A DNA stretch of 64,000 nucleotides from Bailinhaonella thermotolerans (GCF_003594875.1 NZ_QZEY01000003.1:248001-312000); one strand, 5' to 3'. Shown: positions 34,583-43,180, numbered from the stretch's first letter. The notes: generated by a model from the letters alone, not told the origin. Made by a program: numbers and translations.

Positions 34583-34722
34583 GACACCACCTCCACGCCG
34601 CGCCGGGCCGCGCGTCCCGGCACCACCTCCACGCCCCGGCGGACAGCCCTCACGACATCACCCCCGCGTCCCGGCGGACAGCCTTCACGACATCACCCCC
34701 GCGCCCCGGCGGACGGCCCTCA
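34583..34722 (-). repeat. 35-bp tandem repeat joining moaC stop to mogA start
   Basis: Read on the minus strand, units begin TGAGGGCTGTCCGCCGGGG and end GGTGATGTCG or GGTGGTGTCG. Two near-identical units plus a diverged longer one fill the gap. The moaC stop (TGA at 34722-34720) starts the first unit, and the mogA start (GTG at 34582) occurs in the same GTGAGGGC context at the far end. Each unit therefore carries an SD-like purine stretch and a potential GTG start. Confidence 0.8.
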
Positions 34723-35205
34723 CGCGCCCGCCACCTCGCCGCGGCGCCAGACGCCGGTCTTGCCGCCGGTCTTCTCCTCGACGCGTACGTCGGTGACGAC
34801 GGCCTCGGGGTCCACCGCCTTCACCATGTCGATCAGCGCGAGCGCCGCCACCGTGACGGAGGTCAGGGCCTCCATCTCGACGCCGGTCCGGTCGGCGGTG
34901 CGGACGGTGGCCGCGATCTCCACGCCCTCGTCCACCACGGTCAGGTCCACCGTCACGCCGTGCAGCGCGATCGGGTGGCACAGCGGGACCAGGTCGGGAG
35001 TGCGCTTGGCCGCCATGATCCCGGCGATCCTGGCCACGCCGAGGGCGTCGCCCTTCGGCACGTCCCCGGCCCGCAGCAGGTCCACGGCGACGGCGGACAG
35101 CAGGACGCGGCCGGTGGCGCGAGCCGTACGGACCGAGACGTCCTTGGACGCGACGTCCACCATGCGGGCGGCGCCGCTCTCGTCGAGATGGGTGAATCGG
35201 GACAA
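34720..35205 (-). CDS. moaC: Cyclic pyranopterin monophosphate synthase MoaC
   Basis: 161 residues. FTHLDESGAARMVDV at the N-terminus, the conserved LCHPI segment and MVKAVDP/GGKTG near the C-terminus identify MoaC, which with MoaA converts GTP to cyclic pyranopterin monophosphate. TTG 35205 is preferred because AAGGAG lies five bases upstream; GTG 35211 would overlap it. Middle gene of the galU-glp-moaC-mogA block on the minus strand. Confidence 0.9.
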   Translation of the reverse strand: MSRFTHLDESGAARMVDVASKDVSVRTARATGRVLLSAVAVDLLRAGDVPKGDALGVARIAGIMAAKRTPDLVPLCHPIALHGVTVDLTVVDEGVEIAATVRTADRTGVEMEALTSVTVAALALIDMVKAVDPEAVVTDVRVEEKTGGKTGVWRRGEVAGA

Positions 35206-35226
35206 CGGCACTCCTTGAACGAGGGA

Positions 35227-36447
35227 CTAGGGCAAAGGGCTGAGGGGGAGCACGTCCACCGAGGTGCCCGGCTCGACCGAGGTGACGTCCTCGGGGACCA
35301 CGACGAGCGCGTTCGCCGAGGCCAGGGCGGCGAGCTGGTGCGAGCCCTGGGCGCGGACGGGTGAGGCGAGGAACCCGCCGTGCTCGCCCCGGGACAGGAC
35401 GGCGCGCAGGAAGGACCGCTTCCCGGCGGGGGAGCGCATCGGGGCCGCCGCGACGGCGCTGAGCACGCACGGTTCGACCGGGAGCCCCTGCATCCTGCGC
35501 AGCGCCGGGAGCACGAAGACGACGAAGGACACGAACGACGACACCGGGTTCCCCGGCAGCGCGAAGATCGGCACCGAGTCCGGCCCGACCAGCCCGAAGC
35601 CCTGCGGCATGCCTGGCTGCATCGCGACCTTCTCGAAGGTCACGGTCCCGAGCGGCGCCAGCGCCTCCTTGACCGGTTCGTACGCCCCCATGGACACGCC
35701 GCCACTGGTGATCACCGCGTCGGCCCTGACGAGCTGCGCGTCGAGCTGGTCCAGGAACTCCCGGGGGTCGTCCCCGACCATGCCGTGCCGGTATCCCACG
35801 CACCCGGCCTCCACCGCGGCGGAGGTGAGCGTGTGCGAGTTGGAGTCCCAGATCTGCCCGGACCCCGTCGGCGAACCCGGCTCCACCAGCTCCGACCCCG
35901 TGGACATCACCACGACGCGCGGGCGCGGCCGTACCAGCACCCGGCGGCGGCCCACCCCGGCGATCAGGCCGATCTGCGGCGCGCGCAGCCGGGTCCCGGC
36001 GGTCAGCACGGTCGTGCCGGCGGGGGCGTCCTCGCCCGCGCGCCGGATCGCGTCGCCCTCGGCCGGCGCCCGCCCGATCCGGACGCGCACGGTGCCGCCG
36101 TCGGTCCACTCCACGGGTACGACGGCGTCGGCGCCGGCGGGCAGCGGAGCCCCGGTCATGATCCGCGCGCAGTGCCCCGGCGCGATCGCGCGGATCCCAC
36201 CGTCACCGGCCGCGATGTCCTCCACCACGGGCAGCGTGACCGGCGCGGACTCGCTCGCCCCGGCCAGGTCGGCCGCGCGTACGGCGTAGCCGTCCATCGC
36301 CGAGTTGTCGAACGGCGGCAGCGGCACGGGCGTGGTCACGTCCTCGGCGAGGACGCCGCCGTGCGCCTCCATCAGGTCGAGTTCCAGCGGGGCCAGCGGG
36401 CGTACCGCCGCGAGGATCGACGCCAGGTGCTCGTCCACCGACCTCAT
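35227..36447 (-). CDS. glp: Gephyrin-like protein Glp/MoeA molybdopterin molybdotransferase
   Basis: 406 residues from ATG 36447 (GGAGGG upstream; GTG 36471 overlapping the galU stop is an alternative). MoeA domains I-IV are present: PLPPFDNSAMDGYAVRA, MTGAPLPAGADAVVPVE, the MoCF motif STGSELVEPG and SGGVSMGAYEPVK, then FALPGNPVSS. Known MoeA proteins insert molybdate into adenylylated molybdopterin. In actinobacteria the copy beside galU and sepX/glpR has been recruited as Glp, which works with its membrane receptor in cell division. The gene order here supports that role, possibly alongside the enzyme activity. Confidence 0.85.
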   Translation of the reverse strand: MRSVDEHLASILAAVRPLAPLELDLMEAHGGVLAEDVTTPVPLPPFDNSAMDGYAVRAADLAGASESAPVTLPVVEDIAAGDGGIRAIAPGHCARIMTGAPLPAGADAVVPVEWTDGGTVRVRIGRAPAEGDAIRRAGEDAPAGTTVLTAGTRLRAPQIGLIAGVGRRRVLVRPRPRVVVMSTGSELVEPGSPTGSGQIWDSNSHTLTSAAVEAGCVGYRHGMVGDDPREFLDQLDAQLVRADAVITSGGVSMGAYEPVKEALAPLGTVTFEKVAMQPGMPQGFGLVGPDSVPIFALPGNPVSSFVSFVVFVLPALRRMQGLPVEPCVLSAVAAAPMRSPAGKRSFLRAVLSRGEHGGFLASPVRAQGSHQLAALASANALVVVPEDVTSVEPGTSVDVLPLSPLP

Positions 36448-36467
36448 GGGCCCCGGCCCTCCATGGC

Positions 36468-37379
36468 TCACGCGCGCGGGTCCCTCGTGTCCAGGAACTC
36501 CCGCAGCCAGGCCACGAAGTCCTCGCCCAGATCATCGCGCTCGGACGCGAACCGCACCACCGTGCGCAGGTAGTCGAGCTTGTCGCCGGTGTCGTAGCGC
36601 CGCCCGCGGAACAGCAGGCCGTACACCGGCCCGCCCTCCTCGGACCCGCGTCCCGCGAGCACCTTGAGCGCGTCCGTGATCTGGATCTCGTCGCCCCGGC
36701 CCGGGGGCGTCTCGCGCAGCACGTCGAAGACGGCCGGGTCGATGACGTACCGGCCGATGATCGCCCAGTTGGAGGGGGCCTCACCGGGCGGCGGCTTCTC
36801 GACGAGGTCGGTGATGCGCACGACGTCGTCCTGGGCGGTGGGCTCGATGGCGGCGCAGCCGTACATGGAGGTCTGGGACGGGGGGACCTCCATGAGCGCG
36901 ATGACGCTGCCGCCGAGCTCCTGGCGGACCTCGATCATGCGCTGGAGCAGCTTGTCGCGCGGGTCGATCAGGTCGTCGCCGAGCAGGCAGGCGAAGGGTT
37001 CGTTCCCCACGTGCTGGGCGGCGCACAGGATCGCGTGCCCGAGGCCCTTCGGCTCGCCCTGGCGGACGTAGTGGATGGTGGCGAGGTCGGCGGACTCACG
37101 AACCTGGGCGAGCCTCTCCTCGTCGCCTTTCGCGTCAAGTGTCTCCTCAAGCTCGTAAGCTCGGTCGAAGTGGTCCTCGATGGAGCGCTTGTTGCGCCCC
37201 GTCACGAGCAGGAGGTCGTCGAGTCCCGCGTCGACCGCCTCCTCGACGACGTACTGGATCGCGGGCTTGTCCACGATCGGCAACATTTCCTTGGGGGTCG
37301 CCTTGGTCGCCGGCAGGAACCTGGTGCCCAGGCCCGCGGCTGGGACGACCGCCTTGGTGACGGGTACGTAGTCGGCCAT
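36468..37379 (-). CDS. galU: UTP-glucose-1-phosphate uridylyltransferase
   Basis: 303 residues, normal length. AAGLGTRFLPATKATPKEML is the nucleotide-binding signature with the catalytic Lys region; LLGDDLID and EGGPVYGLLF follow in the expected places. Makes UDP-glucose for cell-wall and polysaccharide precursors. ATG 37379; TAGGGT on the minus strand lies seven bases upstream, so the message may be leaderless. Its stop is the GTGA that could start the downstream glp gene. Confidence 0.95.
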   Translation of the reverse strand: MADYVPVTKAVVPAAGLGTRFLPATKATPKEMLPIVDKPAIQYVVEEAVDAGLDDLLLVTGRNKRSIEDHFDRAYELEETLDAKGDEERLAQVRESADLATIHYVRQGEPKGLGHAILCAAQHVGNEPFACLLGDDLIDPRDKLLQRMIEVRQELGGSVIALMEVPPSQTSMYGCAAIEPTAQDDVVRITDLVEKPPPGEAPSNWAIIGRYVIDPAVFDVLRETPPGRGDEIQITDALKVLAGRGSEEGGPVYGLLFRGRRYDTGDKLDYLRTVVRFASERDDLGEDFVAWLREFLDTRDPRA

Positions 37380-37383
37380 GTGG

Positions 37384-37417
37384 AAACCCTAGTGTCGGCT
37401 CTGAGGCAAACCCTAGT
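37384..37417. promoter_or_regulatory. Divergent galU/cyclo-ligase promoter region with direct repeat
   Basis: AAACCCTAGT occurs twice (37384-37393 and 37408-37417), 24 bp apart. On the minus strand each copy reads ACTAGGGTTT, i.e. a -10-like TAGGGT; the proximal one is placed to drive galU. The whole divergent gap is only 48 bp. Confidence 0.5.
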
Positions 37418-37427
37418 TGGAGGGGCG

Positions 37428-37994
37428 TTGGACAAGCCGGAGCTGCGGCGCCGGGTGCTGACGGCGCGGTTGGAGCTGAGCGATCCCGAGCGCCGCGAGG
37501 CGGCCCGGGGGATCCGGGAGGGGCTGCTCGCGGACCCGCGGGTGACCATGGCGGGGACGGTCGCCTGCTACTGGTCGATGGGAAGCGAGCCGGCCACCCA
37601 GGGCCTGGTCTACGCCCTGTGGAAGCACGGCGCGACCGTGATCCTGCCCGTGCTCCGGCCCGACTCCGACCTCGACTGGGCCGCCTACGAGGGGCCCGAC
37701 TCCCTGCGGCCCGGCCCGCGCGGGCTGATGGAGCCGACCGACGCCCGGCTGGGCGTGGACGCCGTACGGCGGGCCGCTCTCGTCCTGGTCCCCGCGCTCG
37801 CGGTGTCCCGCGCGACAGGGGTACGGCTGGGCCGGGGCGGCGGGTCGTACGACCGGGTGCTGGCGCGGCTGGGGCCGAACGCGCCGTCGATCGCGCTGCT
37901 GTACGACGGGGAGCTCCTGGACGAGGTGCCCGCCGAGCCGCACGACCGCCCGGTGAGCATGGTGGCGACGCCTGGAGGACTGGTCACGCTCTGA
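37428..37994 (+). CDS. 5-formyltetrahydrofolate cyclo-ligase
   Basis: 188 residues, normal for the family. KPELRRRVLTARLELS at the N-terminus; TVACYWSMGSEPAT; LVLVPALAVSRATGVRLGRG followed by GGGSYDRVLA is the ATP/phosphate-binding signature. Converts 5-formyl-THF to 5,10-methenyl-THF using ATP. TTG 37428 has GGAGGGG directly upstream. Divergent from galU, a standard actinobacterial neighbourhood. Its stop codon lies in a 20-bp tandem repeat. Confidence 0.92.
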   Translation: MDKPELRRRVLTARLELSDPERREAARGIREGLLADPRVTMAGTVACYWSMGSEPATQGLVYALWKHGATVILPVLRPDSDLDWAAYEGPDSLRPGPRGLMEPTDARLGVDAVRRAALVLVPALAVSRATGVRLGRGGGSYDRVLARLGPNAPSIALLYDGELLDEVPAEPHDRPVSMVATPGGLVTL

Positions 37995-38061
37995 GCGGAG
38001 CGGTCACGTTCTGAGCGGACGGGTCACGCTCTGAACGGAGCGGTCACGGTCTGTGCGGGCC
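37982..38061 (+). repeat. Stop-codon-spanning 20-bp tandem repeat, four copies
   Basis: Four contiguous units of the form GGTCACGCTCTGAGCGGAGC with 1-5 mismatches. The TGA of unit 1 (37992-37994) is the real stop of the cyclo-ligase; the TGAs of units 2 and 3 fall in the other two frames. The remaining gap to the antiporter holds no gene. Confidence 0.9.
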
Positions 38062-38208
38062 GAGCGCGCCCTGCGAGGGCGGCGGGGCGGGGAGCGGCCG
38101 CGCCGGGGATGGTCACGCAGAGAGTGATCAAGGTCACCCTGCGGGTCCGTGAGCTGACCGGATGCGACAGAATTGGGGAAATGTCGATCTCCGACCCCTA
38201 GGTGTCGC

Positions 38209-39771
38209 GTGGAGAAGCTCAACCTCGCCCTGCTCATCGGTGCCGCCGCCATCATCGTGGCGATCGCGGCGGTGCGCGTGGCGCACCGGATCGGGCTGCC
38301 CGGTCTGCTGGTGTACCTGGCGCTGGGGTTGCTGCTGGGCGAGTCGGCGCTGGGCATCCCGTTCGAGGACGCCGAGCTGACCCACCACCTGGGCCTCGTC
38401 GGGCTGGCGGTGATCCTGGCCGAGGGCGGCATCACCACGAGCTGGTCGAAGGTCAAACGCGCGATGCCCGCCGCGCTCGTGCTCGCCACCGTGGGCGTGC
38501 TCGTCAGCATCGCCGTCGTCGCGGTCGCCGTACGCTCGCTGCTCGGCGCGTCGTGGCAGGTCTCCCTGCTCATGGGCGCGATGCTGGCCTCCACGGACGC
38601 GGCGGCGGTGTTCTCGGTGCTGCGCCGGCTGCCGCTGCCGCCCCGGCTCGCGGGCGTGCTGGAGGCGGAGTCGGGCTTCAACGACGCCCCCGCCGTGATC
38701 ATCGTGACGCTGCTCAGCGCGCAGGTCATCCCCGCGCCGTCCATCGTCTCGGTGGCGTCGGAGATCCTGCTGGAGATCGCGATCGGGGCGGCGGTCGGCC
38801 TCGTCGTGGGCCCCGTGGGCGCGTACGCGCTGCGCCGGGTCGCGCTGCCCGCGTCCGGCCTGTACCCGATCGCCGTGCTCGCGCTGGCGTTCGGGGCCTA
38901 CAGCCTGGCCGCGGTCCTGCACGGGAGCGGCTTCCTCGCGGTCTACATCGCGGCGCTGATCCTGGGCAACGCCCGGCTGCCGCACCGGCCCGCCACCCGG
39001 GGGTTCGCCGAGGGCGTCGGCTGGCTGGCCCAGATCGGCCTGTTCATGCTGCTCGGCCTGCTGGCCAGCCCGGCCGAGCTGCCTCCGGTGATCGTGCCCG
39101 GCCTGGTCACCGGCTGCGCCCTGGTCCTGCTGGCCCGGCCGATCTCGGTGGCGGTGTCCGCCCTGGTCCTGCGGGCGGTCGCGGCGAGCGTGCGGCTGGT
39201 ACGGCCACCGGGCCTGGTGCTGCGCCTGGTCCGGCCGGAGGTGGTCGGCCTCACCTGGCGTGAGCAGGCGTTCCTGTCCTGGGCGGGGCTGCGGGGCGCG
39301 GTCCCCGTCGTGTTCGCCACGGTTCCCCTGGCCGAGGGCGTGCCCGGCGCGAAGGAGCTCTTCAACCAGGTTTTCGTGATCGTCCTGGTCTTCACCGTCC
39401 TGCAGGGCCCCACCCTGCCCTGGGTGGCCCGCCGCCTGGGCGTGGTGGCCCCCGCCGAGGCGCGCGAGCTCGACGTCGAGGCCGCCCCCCTCGAAGAGCT
39501 CAAGGCCGATCTCCTCCAGATGCGCGTCCCCCCGCGTTCCCGCCTCCACGGCGTCGAGATCTTCGAGCTCCGTCTCCCGCAGGGCGCCAACGTCACCATG
39601 ATCGTCCGCAACGGCACCAGCTTCGTCCCCGACCAGGCCACCCGCATCCAGTCCGGTGACGACCTCCTGGTCGTCACCACCGCCAACTGCCGCCGCGAGA
39701 CCGAGGCCCGCCTCCGCGCGGTGAGCCGCCGCGGCAAACTCGCCGGCTGGCACGGCGAGCACGGCGACTGA
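38209..39771 (+). CDS. CPA1-family potassium/proton antiporter with TrkA-C domain
   Basis: 520 residues. About 12-13 transmembrane helices (1-410) with the ion-path segments LASTDAAAVFSVL and ESGFNDAPAVIIV typical of NhaP2/CvrA antiporters, then a cytoplasmic TrkA-C/RCK-C ligand domain (about 430-510; LHGVEIFELRLPQGANVTMI). Expected to exchange K+ (or Na+) for H+ and to be gated by a nucleotide-type ligand. GTG 38209 lies ten bases after the start of TAGGTG, so a leaderless message is likely. Stands alone between the folate gene and an MFS gene. Confidence 0.9.
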   Translation: MEKLNLALLIGAAAIIVAIAAVRVAHRIGLPGLLVYLALGLLLGESALGIPFEDAELTHHLGLVGLAVILAEGGITTSWSKVKRAMPAALVLATVGVLVSIAVVAVAVRSLLGASWQVSLLMGAMLASTDAAAVFSVLRRLPLPPRLAGVLEAESGFNDAPAVIIVTLLSAQVIPAPSIVSVASEILLEIAIGAAVGLVVGPVGAYALRRVALPASGLYPIAVLALAFGAYSLAAVLHGSGFLAVYIAALILGNARLPHRPATRGFAEGVGWLAQIGLFMLLGLLASPAELPPVIVPGLVTGCALVLLARPISVAVSALVLRAVAASVRLVRPPGLVLRLVRPEVVGLTWREQAFLSWAGLRGAVPVVFATVPLAEGVPGAKELFNQVFVIVLVFTVLQGPTLPWVARRLGVVAPAEARELDVEAAPLEELKADLLQMRVPPRSRLHGVEIFELRLPQGANVTMIVRNGTSFVPDQATRIQSGDDLLVVTTANCRRETEARLRAVSRRGKLAGWHGEHGD

Positions 39772-39792
39772 CTGCGCCCGCCCGGGGGCGGG

Positions 39793-40992
39793 TCACCGGG
39801 CGGCGGAGAGGCCGCGCCAGGAGATGGCGGTGATGGCGGCCATGGTCAGGGCGGCCAGCCAGAAGGGGGCGGTGAGGGTGAGCTCCCGGGCGAGGACGCC
39901 GCCGAGGAGGGAGCCCACGGCGGCGCCGGAGGTCAGGGTCAGGCCGTAGGCGCCGCTCACACGGCCGAGGAGGTGGGCGGGGGCGGCCCGCTGGATCGCG
40001 GTGGTGGCGATCGCGCCCCAGATCATCGAGTGAGCGCCGAAGGCCGTGAGGATCACGGCGGCGGGCCAGGGGTGCGTGGTCACGGCCAGGCCCAGGTGGG
40101 TCGCGGTCTCGACGACGAGCCCGGCGCGGAGCAGGGCCGGCGCGCCGAACCTGGCCCGCAGGCGGCCCGTCACCGCGGTCCCGAGGAGACCGCCGGCCGC
40201 GAACGTGACGAGCAGGACGCCGTACCCCATCTCCGTCAGGCCCAGCCGATCCCCGGCGTACAGGACGAGCACCGCGAACGCGGCGCACAGCACGACGTTC
40301 GCCGCGCCCATGGCGACCGCGAGCGTCCGCAGGAGCGCGTCGCCCCACAGCGCGCGCAGCCCCGTGGCGACGTCCTCGCGCAGGCGGGCGCGGGGCGGGA
40401 CGGGCCGGTCGCGGTCCGGGCGCATCGTGGCGACCAGCAGCGCCGCCGTGGCGAAGGTCAGCGCGTCGAACCCGAACGGCAGCGCCGCCGCCGTCACGAA
40501 CAGGAACGCCCCGAGCGGCTTGGCCAGGAACTGGTTCCCGAGCGTGAACGTGGCCATCAGCCGGGTGTTTGCCGAGGTCAGCCGCTCGGCGGGCACGATG
40601 CGCGGCAGGTGGGCCGCGGCGGCGGTGTCGGCGATCGTCTCCCCGGTCCCGAGCACGAAGAGCACGGCGTACACGAGCGGGACGGTCACCGCGCCGGCCG
40701 CGATCGTGAGCGCCAGCGCGCCGAGGGCCGCGGCGCGGGCCAGGTTCGCCCCGACGATCAGGCGGCGGCGGTCCATCCGGTCCGCGTAGACCCCGCTGAC
40801 CAGGGAGAACAACAGCCAGGGGAGTTGCTGGGCGAACGCCGCCCCGGCGACCGCCGCCGGGTCGCGGGTGAGGGAGGCCATGAGCAGCGGCCCGGCGACG
40901 AGGGTGACCCCGTCGCCGAGGTTGGAGACCGCCGAGGCGGCCCAGAGCTTGCGGAAGTCCGCGCCGAGCGGCGCGGGCGTGCGGATCCGCAC
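39793..40992 (-). CDS. MFS transporter, drug-exporter type
   Basis: About 399 residues, 12 helices. It shows the loop 2-3 motif GVYADRMDRRRL and the fold of MFS_3-type exporters. GTG 40992 has GAGGAG eight bases upstream (GTG 41001 would overlap it). The upstream region has two near-palindromic operator-like sequences, so expression is probably repressor-controlled and inducible by its substrate. Convergent with the antiporter. Confidence 0.88.
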   Translation of the reverse strand: MRIRTPAPLGADFRKLWAASAVSNLGDGVTLVAGPLLMASLTRDPAAVAGAAFAQQLPWLLFSLVSGVYADRMDRRRLIVGANLARAAALGALALTIAAGAVTVPLVYAVLFVLGTGETIADTAAAAHLPRIVPAERLTSANTRLMATFTLGNQFLAKPLGAFLFVTAAALPFGFDALTFATAALLVATMRPDRDRPVPPRARLREDVATGLRALWGDALLRTLAVAMGAANVVLCAAFAVLVLYAGDRLGLTEMGYGVLLVTFAAGGLLGTAVTGRLRARFGAPALLRAGLVVETATHLGLAVTTHPWPAAVILTAFGAHSMIWGAIATTAIQRAAPAHLLGRVSGAYGLTLTSGAAVGSLLGGVLARELTLTAPFWLAALTMAAITAISWRGLSAAR

Positions 40993-41001
40993 GGGAAACA
41001 C

Positions 41002-41695
41002 TCCTCGCGTGAGCGGACGGTCCAGGGACGGGCGAGGACCGCTACGGCGCGCGGGAGCGAAGACAGACCGGGCCGGGTCATACGTCTGACCGCTCAGGTC
41101 ATACGTCTGACGGGTGGCGTGGGCTCAGGCCGTACGCCGTGGGGCGGGGCGCTCCGGCGCCGAAGCGGGGGCGGGGGCGGTGCCGTGGCGCATCGAACCT
41201 CCCGGAGCGCGGGGACGTGTCGTCATGACGTGTCGTCATGGGGAGGCTAACCGGGGGCGGCGCGGGGGATCGAGGGGTTTTCGCGGGGGGCGGGACGGGG
41301 AGAACCAGGCTCGTGTGCCGCCGGAAGGTCCGGGTCCGACCGGCGGCGTCAGATCCGGCCGTGTCGTAAATTGACGCGATGGGTGAGGGTGAGCGCGAGG
41401 GAATAGCCATTTGAAAAACGCTGGACTTTCGCGGCCCCCGGCCGGTTCCCCAGTGGGTCGCGAGGCTCTGTCATGCGCGCTTTCCTTCCGCAATATCCCG
41501 GTTTGACCAGTGCGTTCGCCAGCCCTGAGAGGATCTCCAGTTTCGTCGATCAGCGCGTCAGCTAGATAACCCTCGCGGTTTGGACGGTAAGCATGACCCG
41601 GCGACAGGCGCTTTTTTCTTGACATGCCGCAGGGAGCTGCGACCATTCTTCTATTCGCTTTCTTGTCGCGCATTCCCGCGGGAGGGGAGGAAACC
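41002..41695. other. Long gene-poor region between MFS and peptide gene
   Basis: 694 bp. It contains the MFS operator pair (listed), an exact 13-bp direct repeat ACGTGTCGTCATG at about 41215-41240, and from 41400 to 41690 a stretch of noticeably lower GC with ordinary-looking but short frames, a six-T run at 41613-41618 and TTGACA at 41619-41624. No coding region with actinobacterial codon bias is seen; a small RNA is possible. Confidence 0.5.
41076..41111 (-). promoter_or_regulatory. Twin operator upstream of the MFS exporter
   Basis: GGTCATACGTCTGAC occurs exactly twice (41076-41090 and 41097-41111), 21 bp apart, two helical turns. Each copy is nearly palindromic (GTCA-N6-TGAC with central ACGT). 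This is the layout of a TetR- or MarR-type operator bound by two dimers on the same DNA face. No regulator gene is adjacent. Confidence 0.65.
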
Positions 41696-41776
41696 TTGAA
41701 GCGCATTGTCGTGCACAAGCCCGACGTCAAGCGGCTGGCCGGCGCGGCGACGACGGCCCACCCGGCCCCTCGTTGA
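41696..41776 (+). CDS. 26-residue peptide gene of unknown function
   Basis: TTG start with an excellent GGAGG (AAACC spacer), 26 codons, TGA at 41774-41776. The peptide is MKRIVVHKPDVKRLAG followed by AATTAHPAPR: basic N-terminal half, small/aliphatic C-terminal half, no Cys. It has its own ribosome site, an upstream TTGACA and two terminator-type hairpins right at and after the stop, so it looks like a real isolated gene. It could be a precursor of a modified peptide, a leader or a small regulator; no processing enzyme is adjacent. Confidence 0.45.
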   Translation: MKRIVVHKPDVKRLAGAATTAHPAPR

Positions 41777-41818
41777 GGCCGGGTGACGCACCGGGCCGGA
41801 CCGTGCGCCGGCCCGGTG
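41759..41818. terminator. Two consecutive GC-rich hairpins
   Basis: Hairpin 1 (41759-41785): CACCCGG/CCGGGTG with inner CCTC-GTT-GAGG and a two-base bulge, overlapping the peptide stop codon. Hairpin 2 (41789-41818): perfect 11-bp stem CACCGGGCCGG/CCGGCCCGGTG. Between convergent genes (peptide and epimerase), so a bidirectional terminator. Confidence 0.75.
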
Positions 41819-41828
41819 ACCGCCCGAC

Positions 41829-42746
41829 TCACAGGGCCGCCAGCCCCTCGCGCGCACTCGGGTACGCCGGAGCCCAGCCCAGTTCCTCGCGCGCCTTCGC
41901 GTTCGACAGCGCCACCCGCGTCCGGACCATCAGCGCGTGCATGTACGGCGTCGCCCGCAGCACCCACCCGGGCACCACCGGAGGCGGGGGCGCGCCGGCC
42001 GCGCGCGCCAGGGCCCGGATGTACTCGGCGAACTCCAGCGGTTCGTCGTCGCACACGTTGTACGCCTCCCCCGCGCGGCCCCGCTCCAGCGCCGCGACCG
42101 TCGCCGACGCGGCGTCGCGGATGTGGATCGGCGAGATCGTCCCGGAAGGCCGGGTCGCGGGCAGCCTGCGCCGCCGCGTCATCCTCAGCAGGTTCCGGGT
42201 GGCCGGCTCGGGCCCGTAGAACATGCCGTACCGCAGCGAGATCCCCTCGATCCCGTCCGCGCCGAGCACCTGCTCCTCGTTGGACCGCATCGAGTCCAGG
42301 TGCCGGTCGAACGCCCCGCCCTGCCGCACCCCGAACGGCCGCTCCTCCGTGACGAGCCCGGGGCCGAGGTCGCGGTAGCCGTACCCCAGGAAGAACGACT
42401 GCGTCACGAACCGCTTCGCGCCGACCAGCCGGGCGGCCCGCAGAAGGTTCGCGGTGCCGCGATCGCGCAGGTCGTCGGTGGCGTGGAGCGCGCGGTGGAA
42501 CAGCGGCGCCCCGGTGATCGCCGTCGCCTGGTGGATCACCGCGTCCGCCGAGCGGCCCTCCAGCGCGGCCATCAGCCCCGCGCCGTCCATCATGTCCACG
42601 ACCAGGCCGTCCGCGCCCGCCGCCGCCAGCGCGGCCACCCCGCGCTCGCTCCGCGTCAGGCCGGTCACCTCGTGGCCCGCCGCGATCAGCAGGGGGACCA
42701 GTTCCTTGCCGAGCGTGCCGGTCGCCCCGGCCAGCAGGATCCTCAT
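41829..42746 (-). CDS. NAD-dependent epimerase/dehydratase family protein
   Basis: 305 residues from ATG 42746 with AAGGAGG upstream. MRILLAGATGTLGKELVPLL is the GxxGxxG Rossmann motif; SLRYGMFYGP and SPIHIRDAA are family segments. The catalytic YxxxK is not in canonical form (TQSFFLGYGYRD occupies that area), so it may be an atypical extended SDR acting on an unknown sugar or terpenoid substrate. ATGA overlap with the upstream membrane protein shows translational coupling. Confidence 0.8.
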   Translation of the reverse strand: MRILLAGATGTLGKELVPLLIAAGHEVTGLTRSERGVAALAAAGADGLVVDMMDGAGLMAALEGRSADAVIHQATAITGAPLFHRALHATDDLRDRGTANLLRAARLVGAKRFVTQSFFLGYGYRDLGPGLVTEERPFGVRQGGAFDRHLDSMRSNEEQVLGADGIEGISLRYGMFYGPEPATRNLLRMTRRRRLPATRPSGTISPIHIRDAASATVAALERGRAGEAYNVCDDEPLEFAEYIRALARAAGAPPPPVVPGWVLRATPYMHALMVRTRVALSNAKAREELGWAPAYPSAREGLAAL

Positions 42747-43180
42747 GCCGCCGCCTCCTTCGTCTCGTCCGTGCCCGGCACGGCCGCGCGGCGCCGCCGC
42801 ACCGCGCGCAGCCGTACGACCAGGCCCGCCAGTGCCACCAGGGAGAACGCGCCGAGCAGCCACGGGTCGGTGCTCTTGCCGCCCAGGTCCAGGTCCAGCG
42901 CGTGGTTCACCGCGTGGAAGCTGTTCGTGAACAGGAATCCCGCGAGCACGACCGCGATCACGTCGCGCCACCACAGCGCGCAGAGCATCATGAGCCCGAT
43001 GCCGATCTGGAACACGCCCGCGTCGTGCAGGAAGTGCTCGTGGTTGGGCCAGTTCGTGAACTCGGCGAAGCCCGCCGGGTCCACCCGCGCCCAGACGCCC
43101 GAGAACAGCATCGTCGCCGCGGCCACCACGACGGCGGCGCGCACGAATCCGGTCGCCCGGTTCCCGCTGCGATCGTCCAT
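42743..43180 (-). CDS. Small four-helix membrane protein coupled to the epimerase
   Basis: 145 residues from ATG 43180 with GGGGAGAG upstream. Four transmembrane helices; a conserved-looking segment WPNHEHFLHDAGVFQIGIGL with several His precedes helix 2. Similar in size to DoxX/DUF4383-like proteins but I do not recognise the family. It shares ATGA with the downstream epimerase. Confidence 0.7.
   Translation of the reverse strand: MDDRSGNRATGFVRAAVVVAAATMLFSGVWARVDPAGFAEFTNWPNHEHFLHDAGVFQIGIGLMMLCALWWRDVIAVVLAGFLFTNSFHAVNHALDLDLGGKSTDPWLLGAFSLVALAGLVVRLRAVRRRRAAVPGTDETKEAAA

Noticed and set aside
41236-42054. 272-codon minus-strand frame through the peptide gene region
   Set aside because: Low-quality codon usage, no motif, and it overlaps the peptide gene hairpins and the epimerase 3' end.
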